Below, in pieces: positions 19,984 to 32,033 of a stretch of 44,595 nt of DNA. Where the stretch lies: assembly GCA_027604005.1 (NCBI GenBank), contig JADGJT010000170.1:2093-46687 (forward strand). The letters run 5' to 3'. Position numbers and translations under genes: made by a program. A model generated the notes under the pieces. It had not been told where the DNA came from, did no database searches, and worked only from the letters and a program-made list of their open reading frames with translations. The stretch comes from Dinochytrium kinnereticum (taxonomy: Eukaryota > Chytridiomycota > Chytridiomycetes > Chytridiales > Chytridiaceae). Within the stretch, counting starts at the first letter, position 1. Each line of letters starts with the position of its first letter.

Positions 19984-22648
19984 ATGAAGATATCCGAGAA
20001 AGTTGATAAAGCGCTGGGTAAGTCTACCCAACGCATGAAACCAACCATCCTTATCCTTTTACAGCTGAAGACCGATGTTTCTGGGTAACGCACCTATATC
20101 CTCTTGCTCTCACTAAAATGTTTGAATACGCCGTCAGTCATTTGAGTACTTCCCACCCAAAACAGAAATAGGTGTTCTGAATCTATACGACCGAATGGTA
20201 CAGCTTCCCACCTCCTAAATGCCGCGTCGACTGAAACTTTTGGTTGCAGGAACGAATGCATAACCTTGGACCCGAGTTTATTGATGTTAGGTGCAAGGCA
20301 GATGGGAGTACGATAGACCTTACTTTAGAGGTAAGTGTCAATCAATTTTCTTGTCGTTAAGTTAGATATGATAAGAAGCTAAATGGTTTGTATGTGTACT
20401 TCTTTCTCGTTTTTGGGTAAGCTTTGCGCGACGGCGAAAGCCGTTTATGGACACGAGGCTTGCATGCATCTGTGAGTTGGTTGGCGTTGGCTGCAAGGTG
20501 TGGCTATTAACTTGTCGTTGCGTGTGTGTTTGTGGGGTGCATTATACAGAACTTGTACCAAAATGTCGAGGGAGAAGATTGACAAGGCGCTGAAGGTGGT
20601 TTTTTTTTTTTTGATAATGGTCCATAGTTAGTGTGGTTTAATGTTATTTTCGTGATATGCTTTATACTTTACACGTATTGTTCACTACCATGTTAGGCAA
20701 TCGTCATAACCAAAAAAAATCTCACTACACCCATCTAACAATATATTCAGCTAGCTAAATCTTTCAACATCCAAAACATCGTTGCACTTAGCGGCGACCC
20801 TCCTCTCGATCAATCGCTTCACCCTCCCCTAGTTCCCACCGCGTTCCCCCACGCCATAGACCTCATCCACTACGTTCATCAAACCCAGCAGGATGATTTT
20901 TGCATCGGTGTGGCAGGATACCCAGAAGGGCATCCTGGGAACCCAGATGTTGAGGACGATTTTCAACATTTTATTGAAAAGTGTGGGAGTGGAGTTCAGT
21001 ATGTTGTTTCGCAGATGTTTTTTGATTGTGAAGAGTTTTTGGGGTGGTTACGGAGAGTTCGAAAAGCTGGTAGGTTCTTTTTTTTATTTTTTGAAAAAAA
21101 AAAACAATGTCGGGAGTGGATGCTTATAGGCTTCTTCGTATGTGCATGCTTTGGGCTTTTAGGAATAATGTTGCCAATTATTCCGGGAATCCTACCTATT
21201 CAAAGTTATGCTTCTTTCAGACGTTTAACGGCTTTTGCGAAAACTCATGTCCCGCAGTCCATCTTGGATGATTTGGAACCAATAAAGGTCCGTTTCAATC
21301 ATTGCTTTGAATGTTATACGGGAATTCGTAACGTTATTTTGGGGCAGGACGATGATCAAGCCGTTAAGGATTACGGCGTTCAACTTGCTATTGATATGTG
21401 CAAGAAGTTGAAGGATGGGGGGATTCGCGGGTTTCATTTCTATGTGAGTAAACTATTTGTGCTTAGGAAGCTACGTGCCTTCTGGGGATAGCGGTTAATG
21501 CTTTTCTTCTTTATATCTCCCTAGTGCATGAACCTTGAAAAGTCCGTTAGATTGATTTTGGAAGGTCTGGGATTTGTGGCCCCTATTGATGTTGTAAGGC
21601 CTCTTCCATGGAACCCGGTAAGGTTGTCAGTTAACTCATCTAGTCCATTCCCTTAGGAATCGATTCCAAATGCTTTCTAAAAATGAATGTATACACTTTT
21701 TTTATGCAGTCGCTCGATAAGAAACGCGAGAAAGAGACGGTCCGCCCAATTTACTGGAGAAACCGCACCAGGTACATCTAATCGCTCCGATCAAACTCAC
21801 TTCTTCCATTCAGAAGCTACATCCTCCGCACTGAAGGTTGGGATGACTTCCCCAACGGCAGATGGGGCGATTCTCGGTCTCCTGCGTATGGCGATCTAGA
21901 TAGCTACGGTGTCTCATTAAAGACAACCTCTGAAGAGTCTCTATCGCTCTGGGGCAGCCCTACAACCCTCCAAGAACTTTACGATATCTTCTCCAAGTTC
22001 TGCGAGAACAAGATCACCAGCCTACCATGGTGCAGCCAGCCTCTTGCTCCCGAGTCAGAGCCTATACGGGCAAACCTCATCGATGTAAATGCGCGGGGAT
22101 ACCTCACTATAAACAGCCAACCGGCTGTAGACGGTGTTCCGTCTTCAGATAAATCCGTTGGATGGGGTCCTCGGAACGGATACGTCTATCAAAAAGCGTA
22201 CCTGGAGTTTTTCGTCTCCCCCGAATCAGTCGATATATTAATCGAGCGAATCCAACAATCGTTCCCAATAATGACATACTACGCAGTCAACAAGCAAGGA
22301 GATTTGAAAACCAACGCAACTTCTGATGGACCTGTTGCTTTGACTTGGGGCGTTTTTCCGGGAAAGGAAATCTTGCAGCCTACCGTTGTTGATCCCGTCA
22401 GCTTTATGGCCTGGAAGGATGAGGCATTTGGGATATGGGAGAGTTGGGGGGAGGTGTTTAAGAATGGGTGTAGGTCAAGGGCATTGATTACGGATATTCT
22501 GGAGAGGTGGTTCTTGATGAATGGTTTGCTTTTTTGCTGTTTTGGGTTGCGCTTCTTCATGACTGAAATCCTCGTTTCTGGTTTGCCCATAGTTATTGAT
22601 AATGATTATAAGAGGCCAAATGGAATTTTTGAGATCTTCAACGCCTGA
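19984..22648 (+). CDS. MTHFR: Methylenetetrahydrofolate reductase paralogue with altered flavin site
   Basis: Family function is reduction of 5,10-methylene-THF to 5-methyl-THF for methionine synthesis, with FAD and NAD(P)H. About twelve exons rebuild a full two-domain eukaryotic protein. The N-terminal barrel shows SFEYFPPKTE (catalytic Glu), ERMHNLGPEFID, CMHLTC, VALSGDPP, GYPEGHPG, SQMFFD and IPGILPIQSY. The C-terminal regulatory domain shows WDDFPNGRWGDSRSPAYG, GYLTINSQP, VGWGPRNGYVYQKAYLEFF, TWGVFPGKE and PTVVDPVSFMAWKDEAF, ending at VIDNDYKRPNGIFEIFNA. Exon 2 is only 20 nt (20065-20084) but is needed to keep frame. Oddities: the usually invariant TWGAGG is RCKADG, ALRGD is ALSGD, and HFYTLN is HFYCMN. 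These positions are at or near the flavin and substrate in studied enzymes, so activity may be changed or lost while the SAM-sensing half is well kept. The ATG at 20562 is internal, not a second start. Confidence 0.93.
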
Positions 22649-23350
22649 ATGTTGATTTGCTGCTGATGCAAAGCAAGGGTATGAGCTTAGGCTATTTTGA
22701 CTCGATGTAGGCGAACACACTTGACGTATATGTATAGTATTAGTTCCCTCAGCAGTGATTGCTGCCTGCACATGTGTTCCTGGTGGTGGCAGATGCGCAA
22801 TGATCATTCACAGCAGCAGCTTACAAATTCAATACATTGAGCTTACTTAACACGGCTGTGCTAATGTCATGTCCGTGTCGACGGGAATCAACAGCGCGTC
22901 CCCAACACCTCGCACAATCTCATCTGTCGAAAGCCTCAATTGAAAAACTTGTCACACACCATCCCGTCCCCAACCATCAGCGAGCCGATCCACCACCCCC
23001 GACGCTCACCCAAAGCAATACCCTTCAACGGTGACAGCGTCAACAAACATCGAGGCGAAGGAAGTAGATTCACTGCGTCACGCTTTGGCGGAGGAGTCGA
23101 GGAGCATGCGGAAAGTGAGTGGCTTCACAACATGAGGACGGGCATTCTCTGCTGTGCAGTAGCTGTTTCCCGCGGGCGGTCAAGTGATGGTGAAGAAGGA
23201 ATGCAGAGTGGGGAAGCAGATTAGAAAAATAATGAACCCCTTTCGCTTATCGTCCTTTTTTTTTTGTTTTCTTCGCCCCCACTTCCCCACCTATGTTGTT
23301 TGTTGTTTTCTTAAAACGCATTCCTGACGATGCCGGCATCAAACTTGATC
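22649..23350. other. Intergenic between MTHFR and PRS1-like genes
   Basis: Same-strand spacer holding the 3' UTR of MTHFR and the PRS1-like promoter. Short open frames at 22837-23224 are without domains. No RNA gene recognised. Confidence 0.5.
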
Positions 23351-24930
23351 ATGGACCAGGTCAAAATATTTTCGGGGTCTTCGCACCCAGAACTCGCGGC
23401 GTTGATTTTGGAGAGGCTGGGCCAGTCTGCCGCTCCAGCAGTGACCAAGAAGTGAGTTTGCATTGTCGCCATTTATTGTCCTCCCCACACCGCGTTGTGA
23501 ACCTAGCTTCCCACCCGGGGCCATCCCCTACCATTTCTCCTTGCTTTAGGACGTCTCCTAACTCAATGCACCTACTCCCATTCGTTCAAAAATAGATTTG
23601 CGAATCAGGAAACTATGGTGGAGATTGGAGTGTCTGTGAGAAACGAGGATGTCTTTATCATTCAATCTGGGAGCTCATCCATCAATGATCACATAATGGA
23701 ACTACTCATCATGGTCAACGCGTGCAAACTGGCCAGTGCAAGGAGGATCACCGCCGTGTAAGTCCCTCCTTTCACTGGGCCAACAATTACCTGATATCGA
23801 TCTCCAACAAAAAGGATCCCTTATTTCCCTTACATGAAGCAATCCAAGAAAAAGAAGGCGCGAGGCTCCATCACAGCAAAACGTAAACATCTTTCTTCCC
23901 CTACCCATAACTTGCCTGGAAAATAAGTGATTAATTCCTCGTAGTCCTCGCCAACATGCTGGTCGTTGCAGGCGTGGACCATATTATTACGATGGATCTA
24001 CATTCATCCCAGATACAAGGATTTTTCAGTCGTCCTGTAGACAACCTTTACGCTGAGCCTGCCATTTGCCAGTATATTCAGAACTCATTTATAGATGCGC
24101 AAGAGGCTATGGATGGAGGGTGCGTAGTCTGCAAGAATGCGGGAGGGGCAAAGAGGTGCGTTTGTTTTTTTTGTTTTGTTTTTTTTTTTTGATTTTTTTT
24201 GGAGGGGGGGGGTTAGAGGCTTCTTGGGTTTGGCTGGTTGACTTTGCCACTCCTTTGCTGGTTTTGCTTTCTATTTGTTTTTGGCTCAAGCTCACTCACT
24301 CTTTTTTTGGTTACGAATGTAATTTAATTATGGAGAAAGAGTGACCTCCATTGCCGACAGGCTTAAGATGGACTTTGCCTTGATCCATCGTGAGCGGTTT
24401 CAGATCAGCCAAAAGGCAAAGGGCACAGGCAATGTGAGCGAGGCTGACGCCCACGAGGTCCAAACCAAGCTTACCCTCGTAGGAAACGTCAAAGGAAAGA
24501 TTTGCTTTGTTGTGGTATGCTCTTCCTGCTTCTTCTTATTTGCCTTTTTTTTTCTTCTTAAATTTTTCTGTTGTTTTAGGACGACGTGATCGATAGCACG
24601 CACTCCTTCCTTGATACCGCCGAGCATCTCAAACGATGCGAAGCAAAACGTGTCGTCATCATTGCCACCCACGGTATTCTTTCGAATGACGGTCTTCGTG
24701 AGATTGAAGAATGTCCGGCTGTTGACGAGGCAAGTCCCCGCCTGCCTCATTCCCGATTTAATAATGGAATTTGACAGATCGCCATCACCAATACCTACCC
24801 CATGAAAGAAGAAAAACGCGATGAAGCCACGAAACTTCGAGTCATTGACATCAGTGGAGTTCTTGCGGAGGCTATCAGAAGGACCCATAATGGGGAGAGT
24901 ATCTCCTACCTCTTTTCGCATGTGGTTTGA
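23351..24930 (+). CDS. PRS1: PRS1-like ribose-phosphate pyrophosphokinase subunit
   Basis: PRPP synthetase family; PRPP feeds purine, pyrimidine, histidine, tryptophan and NAD synthesis. About seven exons give roughly 350 residues covering both phosphoribosyltransferase-fold halves. Visible blocks: [94 protein letters not shown], and a C-terminus [17 protein letters not shown] before TGA at 24928. Several positions differ from catalytic forms: [12 protein letters not shown] instead of Y(A/S)[13 protein letters not shown] instead of PDAGGAKR, and [10 protein letters not shown] in the PRPP loop instead of DD.ADT.GT. These match yeast Prs1 and the animal PRPP-synthetase-associated proteins, so this is more likely a regulatory subunit of a hetero-oligomer. 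The long non-homologous insert of yeast Prs1 is absent; only about 15 extra residues stand there. Confidence 0.92.
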
Positions 24931-25225
24931 GTTTGAGGTGTTTTCAGAAATATTGATGGGGCTTTTTTTTTTCATATTGGCCCTTCTTTTCTTTTTTGTT
25001 GAACCCTTCTTCTCATGGTGTTATGGCTTGCTGGTTTGCAGGATCCACGTTTAAATCAAAAAATAACATCAGCCGTAATGGAAATCGTGGAAATGCTTGT
25101 TTTGAAGTCCTTGATGCTAGCTACTACAGCTTCAGGGAACCGTTGTATTATGAAAGGATAACACTTCATGATCAAACTTGGATGAAATCGAGGCCAAAAA
25201 GAATCTACACCTTCTCTCACAAACC

Positions 25226-26225
25226 CTACGGCGACCAGATTCCTCGTCTCGGCAAAGGCGGAGAAGGAGGGCACCACCCCGTCGAAAAAGACGTCTCTGA
25301 AAGAGCTAGACTGAGCCGATCAATCCTCTGTAATGAGAAATTAAAAAAAGAGCTTCCAACCAAGAACCTTCTCACCTGTCTCAAAACCAATATTTCAACG
25401 TCTCGATCGCTGATATCTTGGGATTGCGCCATCACACGGTCTTGGAGATCCTCAATCTGAGACAAAAATGGGATTCGTAAATAAGGGACTTGGGGGGGAA
25501 ATGCATAATTACCAAATCCGTCATAGAGACGCGTTGAGCCTCTGAATCATCTAGATCACGTAGAAGGTCCAGCCCACAGTCTTTATAAAGATAGATTGGC
25601 AACGTTAGCAAGCGAAAAAACAAGAAACAATCAAAACGATAACCAAAACCAAGAAACCAAATGGCAAAAAAAAGAAGTCTCACCAGCAGCAACGCGCAAA
25701 CACGCGTCCCTCTCCTCAACCATCGACACCAAAACCTCCTCTGGACCTCCAACCACAAAATCCTCTTCCAGACGATCACCGCGTCAGTAAATTAAAACAT
25801 AAAGCAAGCAAGAAAGGGCATCACTCACGAACAGGTAGCCGCCGCCAAAAGGCAGGATCCCTCGCTAACCTTCCCAAAGGTCTACTAATACCACCAACAC
25901 CAGTTTTCCTTTCCTCACCGTCAGCAACCTTCCCCGCCGATCGTGAATTCACAGCATCACCAACCATGGAGTTGGTGGCGGTGGTGGTGGCGTTCATCGA
26001 AGCGTCGACAGCGTCCTTGGGGGTAGTGAATTTATTGGAGTCGCGGTGGTGGCGATGAGGTCGTGGCCTGATGAGATGGCGAGGTGGGGAGGCGAATCGT
26101 GGGGTTGATTCAAAGGTTGTCGGCTCTATCCGTGGGTTGATGGCATGGTGATGGTGCTGAGCGGGTGAGTTGTGAGACCTGTGGGCATGCGCATGGCTGA
26201 GTGGACAGGTACTGTGAGGATGCAT
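25226..26225 (-). CDS. Small protein with C-terminal coiled coil, function unknown
   Basis: I do not recognise this gene. The minus strand shows a His/Pro/Ser-rich disordered start, then after an intron (donor near 25828, acceptor near 25770) PVQDFVVGGPEEVLVSMV, and further short exons reading LDLLRDLDDSEAQRVSMTDL, IEDLQDRVMAQSQDISDRDV and RIDRLSLALSE. Together these form a heptad-like acidic coiled coil of about 80 residues. The end is Trp/Pro-rich with a stop at 25226. All inner introns have GT-AG borders and consistent phase. Start: ATG at 26225; a longer form from ATG 26331 would need a 34-bp intron and is less likely. It is convergent with the PRS1-like gene (295-bp spacer) and lies just upstream, on the same strand, of nothing obvious in function. 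Confidence 0.6.
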
Positions 26226-26384
26226 TGGGTGGAGTGAGGACGGCGAGGTGGGGGGTGACGGGGACGACGGCGTTGAGGGATGATCGTGTCGTGACTTCAG
26301 TGAGGCCGTTTTTTTGAAAGGCAGGGTCCATGCAAGAAGTTGACAAATTCCAATTGATGTTTTTATTCAACAAGTTAAATTATG

Positions 26385-29020
26385 TTACGTCGACCGAGGC
26401 TTGAATCCAATGCTGCGATGGAACTCTGCGACCTAAAGGCGATAAGAGGTTACCACGCGGTGAATAGAATAAAGATTGCAGCAATAACAGGTGCTAAAAC
26501 CCACCTTGGGATGCGCCATCACAACGTCCTTCTTGAAGTTGAGAACCTACAACAATACCGCATGAGTTACAAGGCTTCAAAGATATTCTCAAACCTGGAG
26601 TCCCTCCAAACACGTAGCTCTTGACAGCGCAACATAAGCCTGACCCTTCTCAAACACCTTTCCAAGGTCCACCTTCAAGTGTGACAGGGTCTGACCCTGG
26701 CTCTTGTGGATGCTCCTAACCAGAGTATTAGTATGGAAGATAGGCATAGGAGCCGATGTTAAGCAATAAAAAGTTATGACACTTACATGGCATAAGCAAG
26801 AACCAGCGGAATCTGGATAATGACGTAAGTAATCACGAATGCAAAAGACAAAGTTTTCAAACAATAAAACGCCAAAACAAATCAGAATCGCCACCAACCT
26901 GCGACCTTTGAGCAACTGTATCACCCCCAGCACTCTCAATACTCCAAATATCCCTCGTTAAAGCCATTGTCCTCGTAAACCCCTTCCCAACCATAAAATC
27001 AACAACAGGAAACCCATCCGGTGTAAACCCAGTCACCTTTCCCATAGTACCATTCACGAGATTCAAATCTAGGTTCTTGATCAGCATGACCTGAGCGTTT
27101 TCTTTAAGCTCTAAAACTGCGGGAGCGAGACACCCTTCTTTGAATTTCTCGACTTGCTTAGGGTCACCGCTGTCTTCGGATTGGTAACGGACAATATCCC
27201 CTTGGAGGGATTGTAGTCTGCGGTTATTGGCTTCGTCGACTTGGTGGCGCATGGCGAAGCTGGGGGGAAGGACAAACGTCAATAACCACACCATATGGTA
27301 AATTGACAGTCTTTATGTGACAGAGAGGGAGGGACCTACAGCTCTGTAGGCTCGATACCGCCTTCCGCCTTAATAGGCCTTGAGAGTCCTCTTAATGTCG
27401 CCTCAGATTCAGGGGAGATAAATCCCATTCTGACCTCATTCAAAATATTGATGAAGGTCTGGTCCTTTTGTCTAAACACTTGCGACAGCTGTACAGCAAA
27501 AGTATGACGTAAGAAAGGTAACGAAAAAAGGTGGAGAGAAAGAAGTTTTCGCTTACAATGACAGTCTTATTAACGCATTTGCTCCAGCTCTTAGCCTCGA
27601 ACGCAAAATTAATAGCACTGTTGCGGTTAACTAAAAACGGTTAAATGATTTAAACATGTGAATTTGATGAATTTACCTGGGGGAAGCTGCATAAAGTCTC
27701 CGCTAATAATGAGCTGTATTGAATGAAAAAATGTTGGATTAGACACTGCATCGAAATTGTCTCGAGTTTAGAAGAACGGCTACCTGTATCCCTCCAAATG
27801 GCCTCTCAATCCCTCTCACAATCCTAGCGATATGCTCCAGCTTATCAAAAAATGCACCATCGACCATGGAGACTAAAAAAGTGTATTGAACCAAGAGGTT
27901 CCACATAACATCAGACTGAGCACAACTCTGTGGGAAAACCACAATACATACTTTCATCAATAATCAAAACCTTTGTCTGCCTCCACCTTTGCACTGACTT
28001 TTTGCTCCTCATAATGGTTTGGGCCAATTGAGTTGCAGGGACTGACAAGGAATAAGGGGGGTAAAAAGAGATAGTGTTAATATCGCTACTTGTATTGAAC
28101 AGATAAAGCCTACAGTTCGCGATTCCAATTCCGGCAAAAGAGTGAAGGGTCGTCCCGTTGATATTTGCAGCGGCGATTCCAGTTGGAGCTGGTGAGGCCT
28201 TAGATATTTCATCATGAACGGAGAGCAAACCTGTGATTGCAACTGTATCCCTATTGTACTTTTTCCTGAGCTCCTTTATGATCTCACGCATCAAACATGA
28301 CTTTCCAGTTCCTATTTTATTCCAAATAAGAAAAGCGATGAATGCGGTCTTAAAAAAATGCCAGCCAAGCTCACCAGCACTCCCCGTGTAAAAGATGTTC
28401 TGCCCGCCCTTCAACACAAAACTCAACACATCCGCCTGCTCCTTTGACCAAGAAATAGCCGCATCCTTCGCCGAAGAAGATGCTGCTGTCGAAGAAGAAG
28501 AAGATTTTTGCAGGTTTGGAACAGGGCCCCCCGACATTCTGTTGGTCCCATCAAACATCACCATGTTCGATGGCTGAAACTTTTGAAACTGGCTCCTTCC
28601 ATTCGCATAGCTCTTCGAGTATTGAGGTTGCGGGACAGAGTATCCTGGCTGAAATGTGCTGGGAAGATTTCTCGGTGCCGGTGCCTGTGATGTGTTGGGC
28701 TGGGATGAACTGAACCCTGAGAAGTACAGTCAGACGAGTCGGACACTTTGTCGGAGCAAGCGGAGTAGAAGAAGCAAAGAGAGCACACCTGTGGCCAGAT
28801 TCGACGACCTTGCTTCAATAGCACTTCCAGCACCACGTCGGTCGCTTGCCCCAGCTCCATTAAACGACCTTGCCTTTGCCAATGATGCGGGCGGAGGGTA
28901 AGGCTCAAACTTTGCCCCACGCATGACGGTTGCAGATTCCTTTTGCCCAGATCCGTCCCCATGTCTTTGATCGGTTGCCGGCTTCATGTAGCTTGTGAGG
29001 GAAGTTTGCGATCGTTTCAT
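26385..29020 (-). CDS. PIF1: PIF1-family 5'-3' DNA helicase
   Basis: Superfamily 1B helicase that in fungi maintains mitochondrial DNA, telomeres and G-quadruplex regions. About eleven exons assemble the complete helicase core: Q-motif region [12 protein letters not shown], Walker A YTGSAGTGKS (split by an intron in the middle of the motif), [21 protein letters not shown], Walker [49 protein letters not shown], and the conserved end [11 protein letters not shown]...[17 protein letters not shown]. The last small exon gives [15 protein letters not shown] with TAA at 26385-26387, matching the family's HPKV.EF ending. The N-terminal 130 residues are Ser/Gln/Pro-rich and disordered. They open with QTSLTSYM, which resembles a degenerate PCNA-binding PIP box (inference). 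Start ATG at 29020 is the first in frame. Full length is unbroken. Confidence 0.94.
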
Positions 29021-29921
29021 GGTTGGATGTTGCGATGGAGCGAGCAGTGTGAGAAAGGCTCAGGTCTCTTGAAATAAAAAAAAAAAATTGGTCCGGAAGT
29101 GTCCAGAGGCAAGGCTGGCCATCCCCCAGACGATTGTTGGTTGAGTGCGGTGTTGATGAGCGTCGATGCGGCACGAAATGTAAAGCCATTCGTTATTCTA
29201 TTGCATGATGGGAGGCTGGCGATGGCATTTAGAGTTTCTCCTTTGACTGATGGGTGAAGGACAGAGCGAAGAACTGTATGTCCTCGCTGTTTCGGGGGAA
29301 AAAGTGCTGGCATCTGCAGGTCAGCTGTAAAGTAGACCAAGCTCTACTTAGGCCTGCATGAGCTGTGAAAAAGCCTTTAAACTTTCTGCTCACGTTGAAC
29401 CCATTCGCCAGTTGCTTTTGTTTTTTTTGTTTTTTTTGTTTTCTGCTTCCGAACACGGGATACCATACGCAGCAAAAGAGCGTTTTAGCATGTGTTCTGT
29501 CTAGCTGATAAGCGAGATGCATGCCTCAAGATAGAGAGAGACGCACGCAGCGTGACGCGTCTTTGCGTGTGAATGTGATGGGGTCAGTCCAGTCTGGCAT
29601 CTCTCGCCGTCTTTGGCTGAGGGGACATGGGGTGACAAATCTCTCGGTGACAAGTGCCCGTCCTCTGACCCGCACTCAACGGATGAAGGAAAGCACGCAC
29701 ACATCAATCACCGACCGGGAAGCAAGTCACCGGTGGTGAGGACGGCGTCGAGGCTCTGTCGTAGCTCAGCGACCGCTGATGAGCCAGTGCAGCCAAGCCG
29801 TCTGCGTTGGTTCAAACAGTTGGCTTTTTGTGCTCAGTGTCCCACCAGAGACAAAACGAATAAAGAAGCCGTTGAGAGAAAAGACCAGCTTCAACAGAGG
29901 CCTGCGTTTGATACCATCGCA
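29021..29921. other. Divergent promoter region
   Basis: Spacer between the PIF1 start (-) and the first Crinkler-header-like gene (+). It contains a T-rich TTTTTTTG repeat around 29418-29445. The frame of the downstream gene is open back to about 29613 but has no ATG before 29922. No other gene is supported. Confidence 0.5.
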
Positions 29922-31059
29922 ATGACGACGGTCGAACCCCCACTCCATTCATCCTCTCTGAGAGCCCGTCATGCGACGCGCATGGATCAGGAAGCATCAG
30001 GTGCCGTCGTCGCAAATGGCGGCGAGGGTGCCCTGCTGTCGCTGTCCGGCATCGTGTTGGGGACCTCCACACCGTTCTTTCTTGGCCTCAACCCGACCGA
30101 TACTGTCGCCAGTCTCATGGATCAAGTGTCCAGCCTCATCAGCCCATCCTCCGCCAATCTCATCATCTGTCGTATCGATGATAAGTCACTTCTCTCTGAT
30201 GACCCAAGGATTCATCCCACCCGTGTTGGGATCGATCAGGCTGTTCTGCAGCTGCTTTCCATTTCTACGGTGGTAAAAGTGGGTGGGCTGGTTGCTGAGT
30301 GGTTTCCTGCTTCTTTTCTGCAGGAGACGGGTGGAGGCGATGGCATGCGAGTTCATTTCTTTGTGCTGGTTGAGAATGCAGGGTCAGAAGTTGAAAGCCT
30401 TCCAGAGGGACTTCCGCCATCTTATGAAGAGCTTGATCATCATCTGGCGCAACGTGAGTCTCTACTTTCCCTGTTGCCTATTGTATATCCCCCTTAATCA
30501 AGCCCTAACTAACCTATGCTTATTCCGAAAACCAAGGGCGGAGGACCATGCAAAAGTACAGATACATCCCAGAGAACGAAGAAAACTATTCACCACCTCC
30601 AATATCTCGTTTCAACCCCGCAACCACCCTAGACGACATTATCTACCGAATCGCCGTCTCCGCTTCTGCCGGAACCCAAGGATATGATCACCGCACGTCA
30701 AGTCTCACGCCCTCCTCCTCCAACCAGAGCCTTCCCCTCAGAGCAGCGTCAGCAACAGCGTCTCATTTCATCCTGCCCTCGTCTCTTCCCAGGCAAAAGG
30801 CTTTGGGACGTCCGCTCCCTGCACAAGTGGCTGAATCCTCATCTCTTCCAACCTTATTGGCGTCTCCTCGATCATCTTCCGTGGGCGAAATTCTCTCAAA
30901 CACCTCGTTTGCTGGCCCACAATCGGCGCAGTCGCAGCATTCAGAGGGAACCTTGGAGTACGTACCGCCTGTACCCCCCGTCCCGCCCATCACGACGATT
31001 CCTCCTTCGATAACATCCCAAATAAACCTCTACGCTCGATCCTCTTCTCTCTCTGCATC

Positions 31060-31091
<32 letters not shown>

Positions 31092-31744
31092 AACAGCAAG
31101 AACAAGAATCTTTCACTCCACCAAGTTCTTACGCGTCGTGGAATGCAGCTCCAGATTCTCCCTCTAGTCCACTCGTGCTGACTCCAGTCGCCTCGACGGT
31201 CAATGCCTCAGTTAGCTTGGCCCCTGAAATCATAACCTCTCCCATGTCGCCCACATCTGCATCCTACAAATCCACCCAGAAGCCCATTCGATTCTCGTCT
31301 TCCGATCCCCAGAGAGCTCGATCCGCCGGCATGATGTTCCCAAGGAAGGAAGTATCGGGCTCTTTATCCACGATTCCCCAAACCCCAAAACCCCAAGAAC
31401 CCCCAAACCTCTCCCTCGACGCACTCTTGATATCGGCGGCTCCTGCCGCTCCCAAACGATCCCCCAATCCTCTTGGTCCAATGCCAATCGAGCAACGTCC
31501 AGCTCCTTCCGGATGGGTATCGACAGAGTGGGAGCCCATGCCGAATCATCGACCCCCGTCGCCTGATGTGGAGTTTTTTGATGTAGCGTGGAATTCGCCG
31601 AGCTCACCTGTGGCGGCGATGCCTTCTCGCGCAAAGTCGGTGTTTACGCAACCGGTTGGAGCCCCAGAGTTTTATCAGTCTTATTATGTTCATGCTGGTG
31701 GGGCTGTGAACGCCAGCGCTGCTCGACCGTTTGCCGGGCAGTGA
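29922..31744 (+). CDS. Crinkler-header-like ubiquitin-fold protein with disordered tail (copy A)
   Basis: Two exons (29922-30453, 30537-31744; intron with ctaac branch point) encode 579 residues. Residues about 40-152 resemble the N-terminal header of Crinkler (CRN) proteins, a ubiquitin-like fold: LSGIVLGTSTPFFLGL, then LIICRIDDKSLL, then a loop, then VAEWFP (near 125) and VHFFVLV (144-150). That order (VLG.., LI..RID, ..FP, IH..V) is typical of CRN headers. The rest is a Ser/Pro-rich, probably disordered tail with a 12-Gln tract. No nuclease, kinase or other CRN C-terminal domain is recognised. There is no signal peptide at the called start. A PPSY (PPxY) motif at 165-168 follows the header, a site type bound by WW domains of NEDD4/Rsp5 ubiquitin ligases. 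It is followed 290 bp downstream by its paralogue. Role unknown; CRN proteins of oomycetes and chytrids include effectors, but many eukaryotes have intracellular ones. Confidence 0.72.
31064..31099 (+). repeat. Poly-glutamine CAG/CAA tract
   Basis: Twelve Gln codons, mostly CAG with CAA at the ends, inside the disordered tail of Crinkler-header-like copy A. Such tracts are length-variable between strains. Confidence 0.95.
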
Positions 31745-32033
31745 AGTGAGCCGCTGCAATGCGCATCTTTCCTTGTCTGCATTATGACACGCTTAAACAG
31801 AGTCCCTCTTTCTTTGCCTGCCTTAAAGGCATCAACTTCAGTCCAAATTTCAATTCGCGCCAACGCTGCGATAAGGCGCGAGGGGGAGGGTCGGTTGCCT
31901 GACAAGTGGCCATGCGCCCGTCCCTGACCGACTTGTGCAACTTCCCGCAGAAACGGCGCAACGGCTGGACGCAGCCTCAACTGACGCCGTCAAAAGCTCC
32001 AGCGACGACTCCAGTGACGACTCCAGCAAGGCG

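Noticed and set aside
19984..20600. Possible duplicated start of MTHFR (similar MxxxEKxDKAL strings at 19984 and 20562)
   Set aside because: The second string is the normal internal block after HLTCTK (family sequence REKIDKAL); with the introns placed it lies in the middle of one continuous protein.
25056..25277. 73-residue minus-strand frame downstream of the coiled-coil gene
   Set aside because: No splice link or domain; it overlaps the true last exon ending at 25226 in another frame.
29613..29921. Upstream extension of Crinkler-header-like copy A
   Set aside because: The frame is open but has no ATG; the extra residues are low-information and not matched in copy B.
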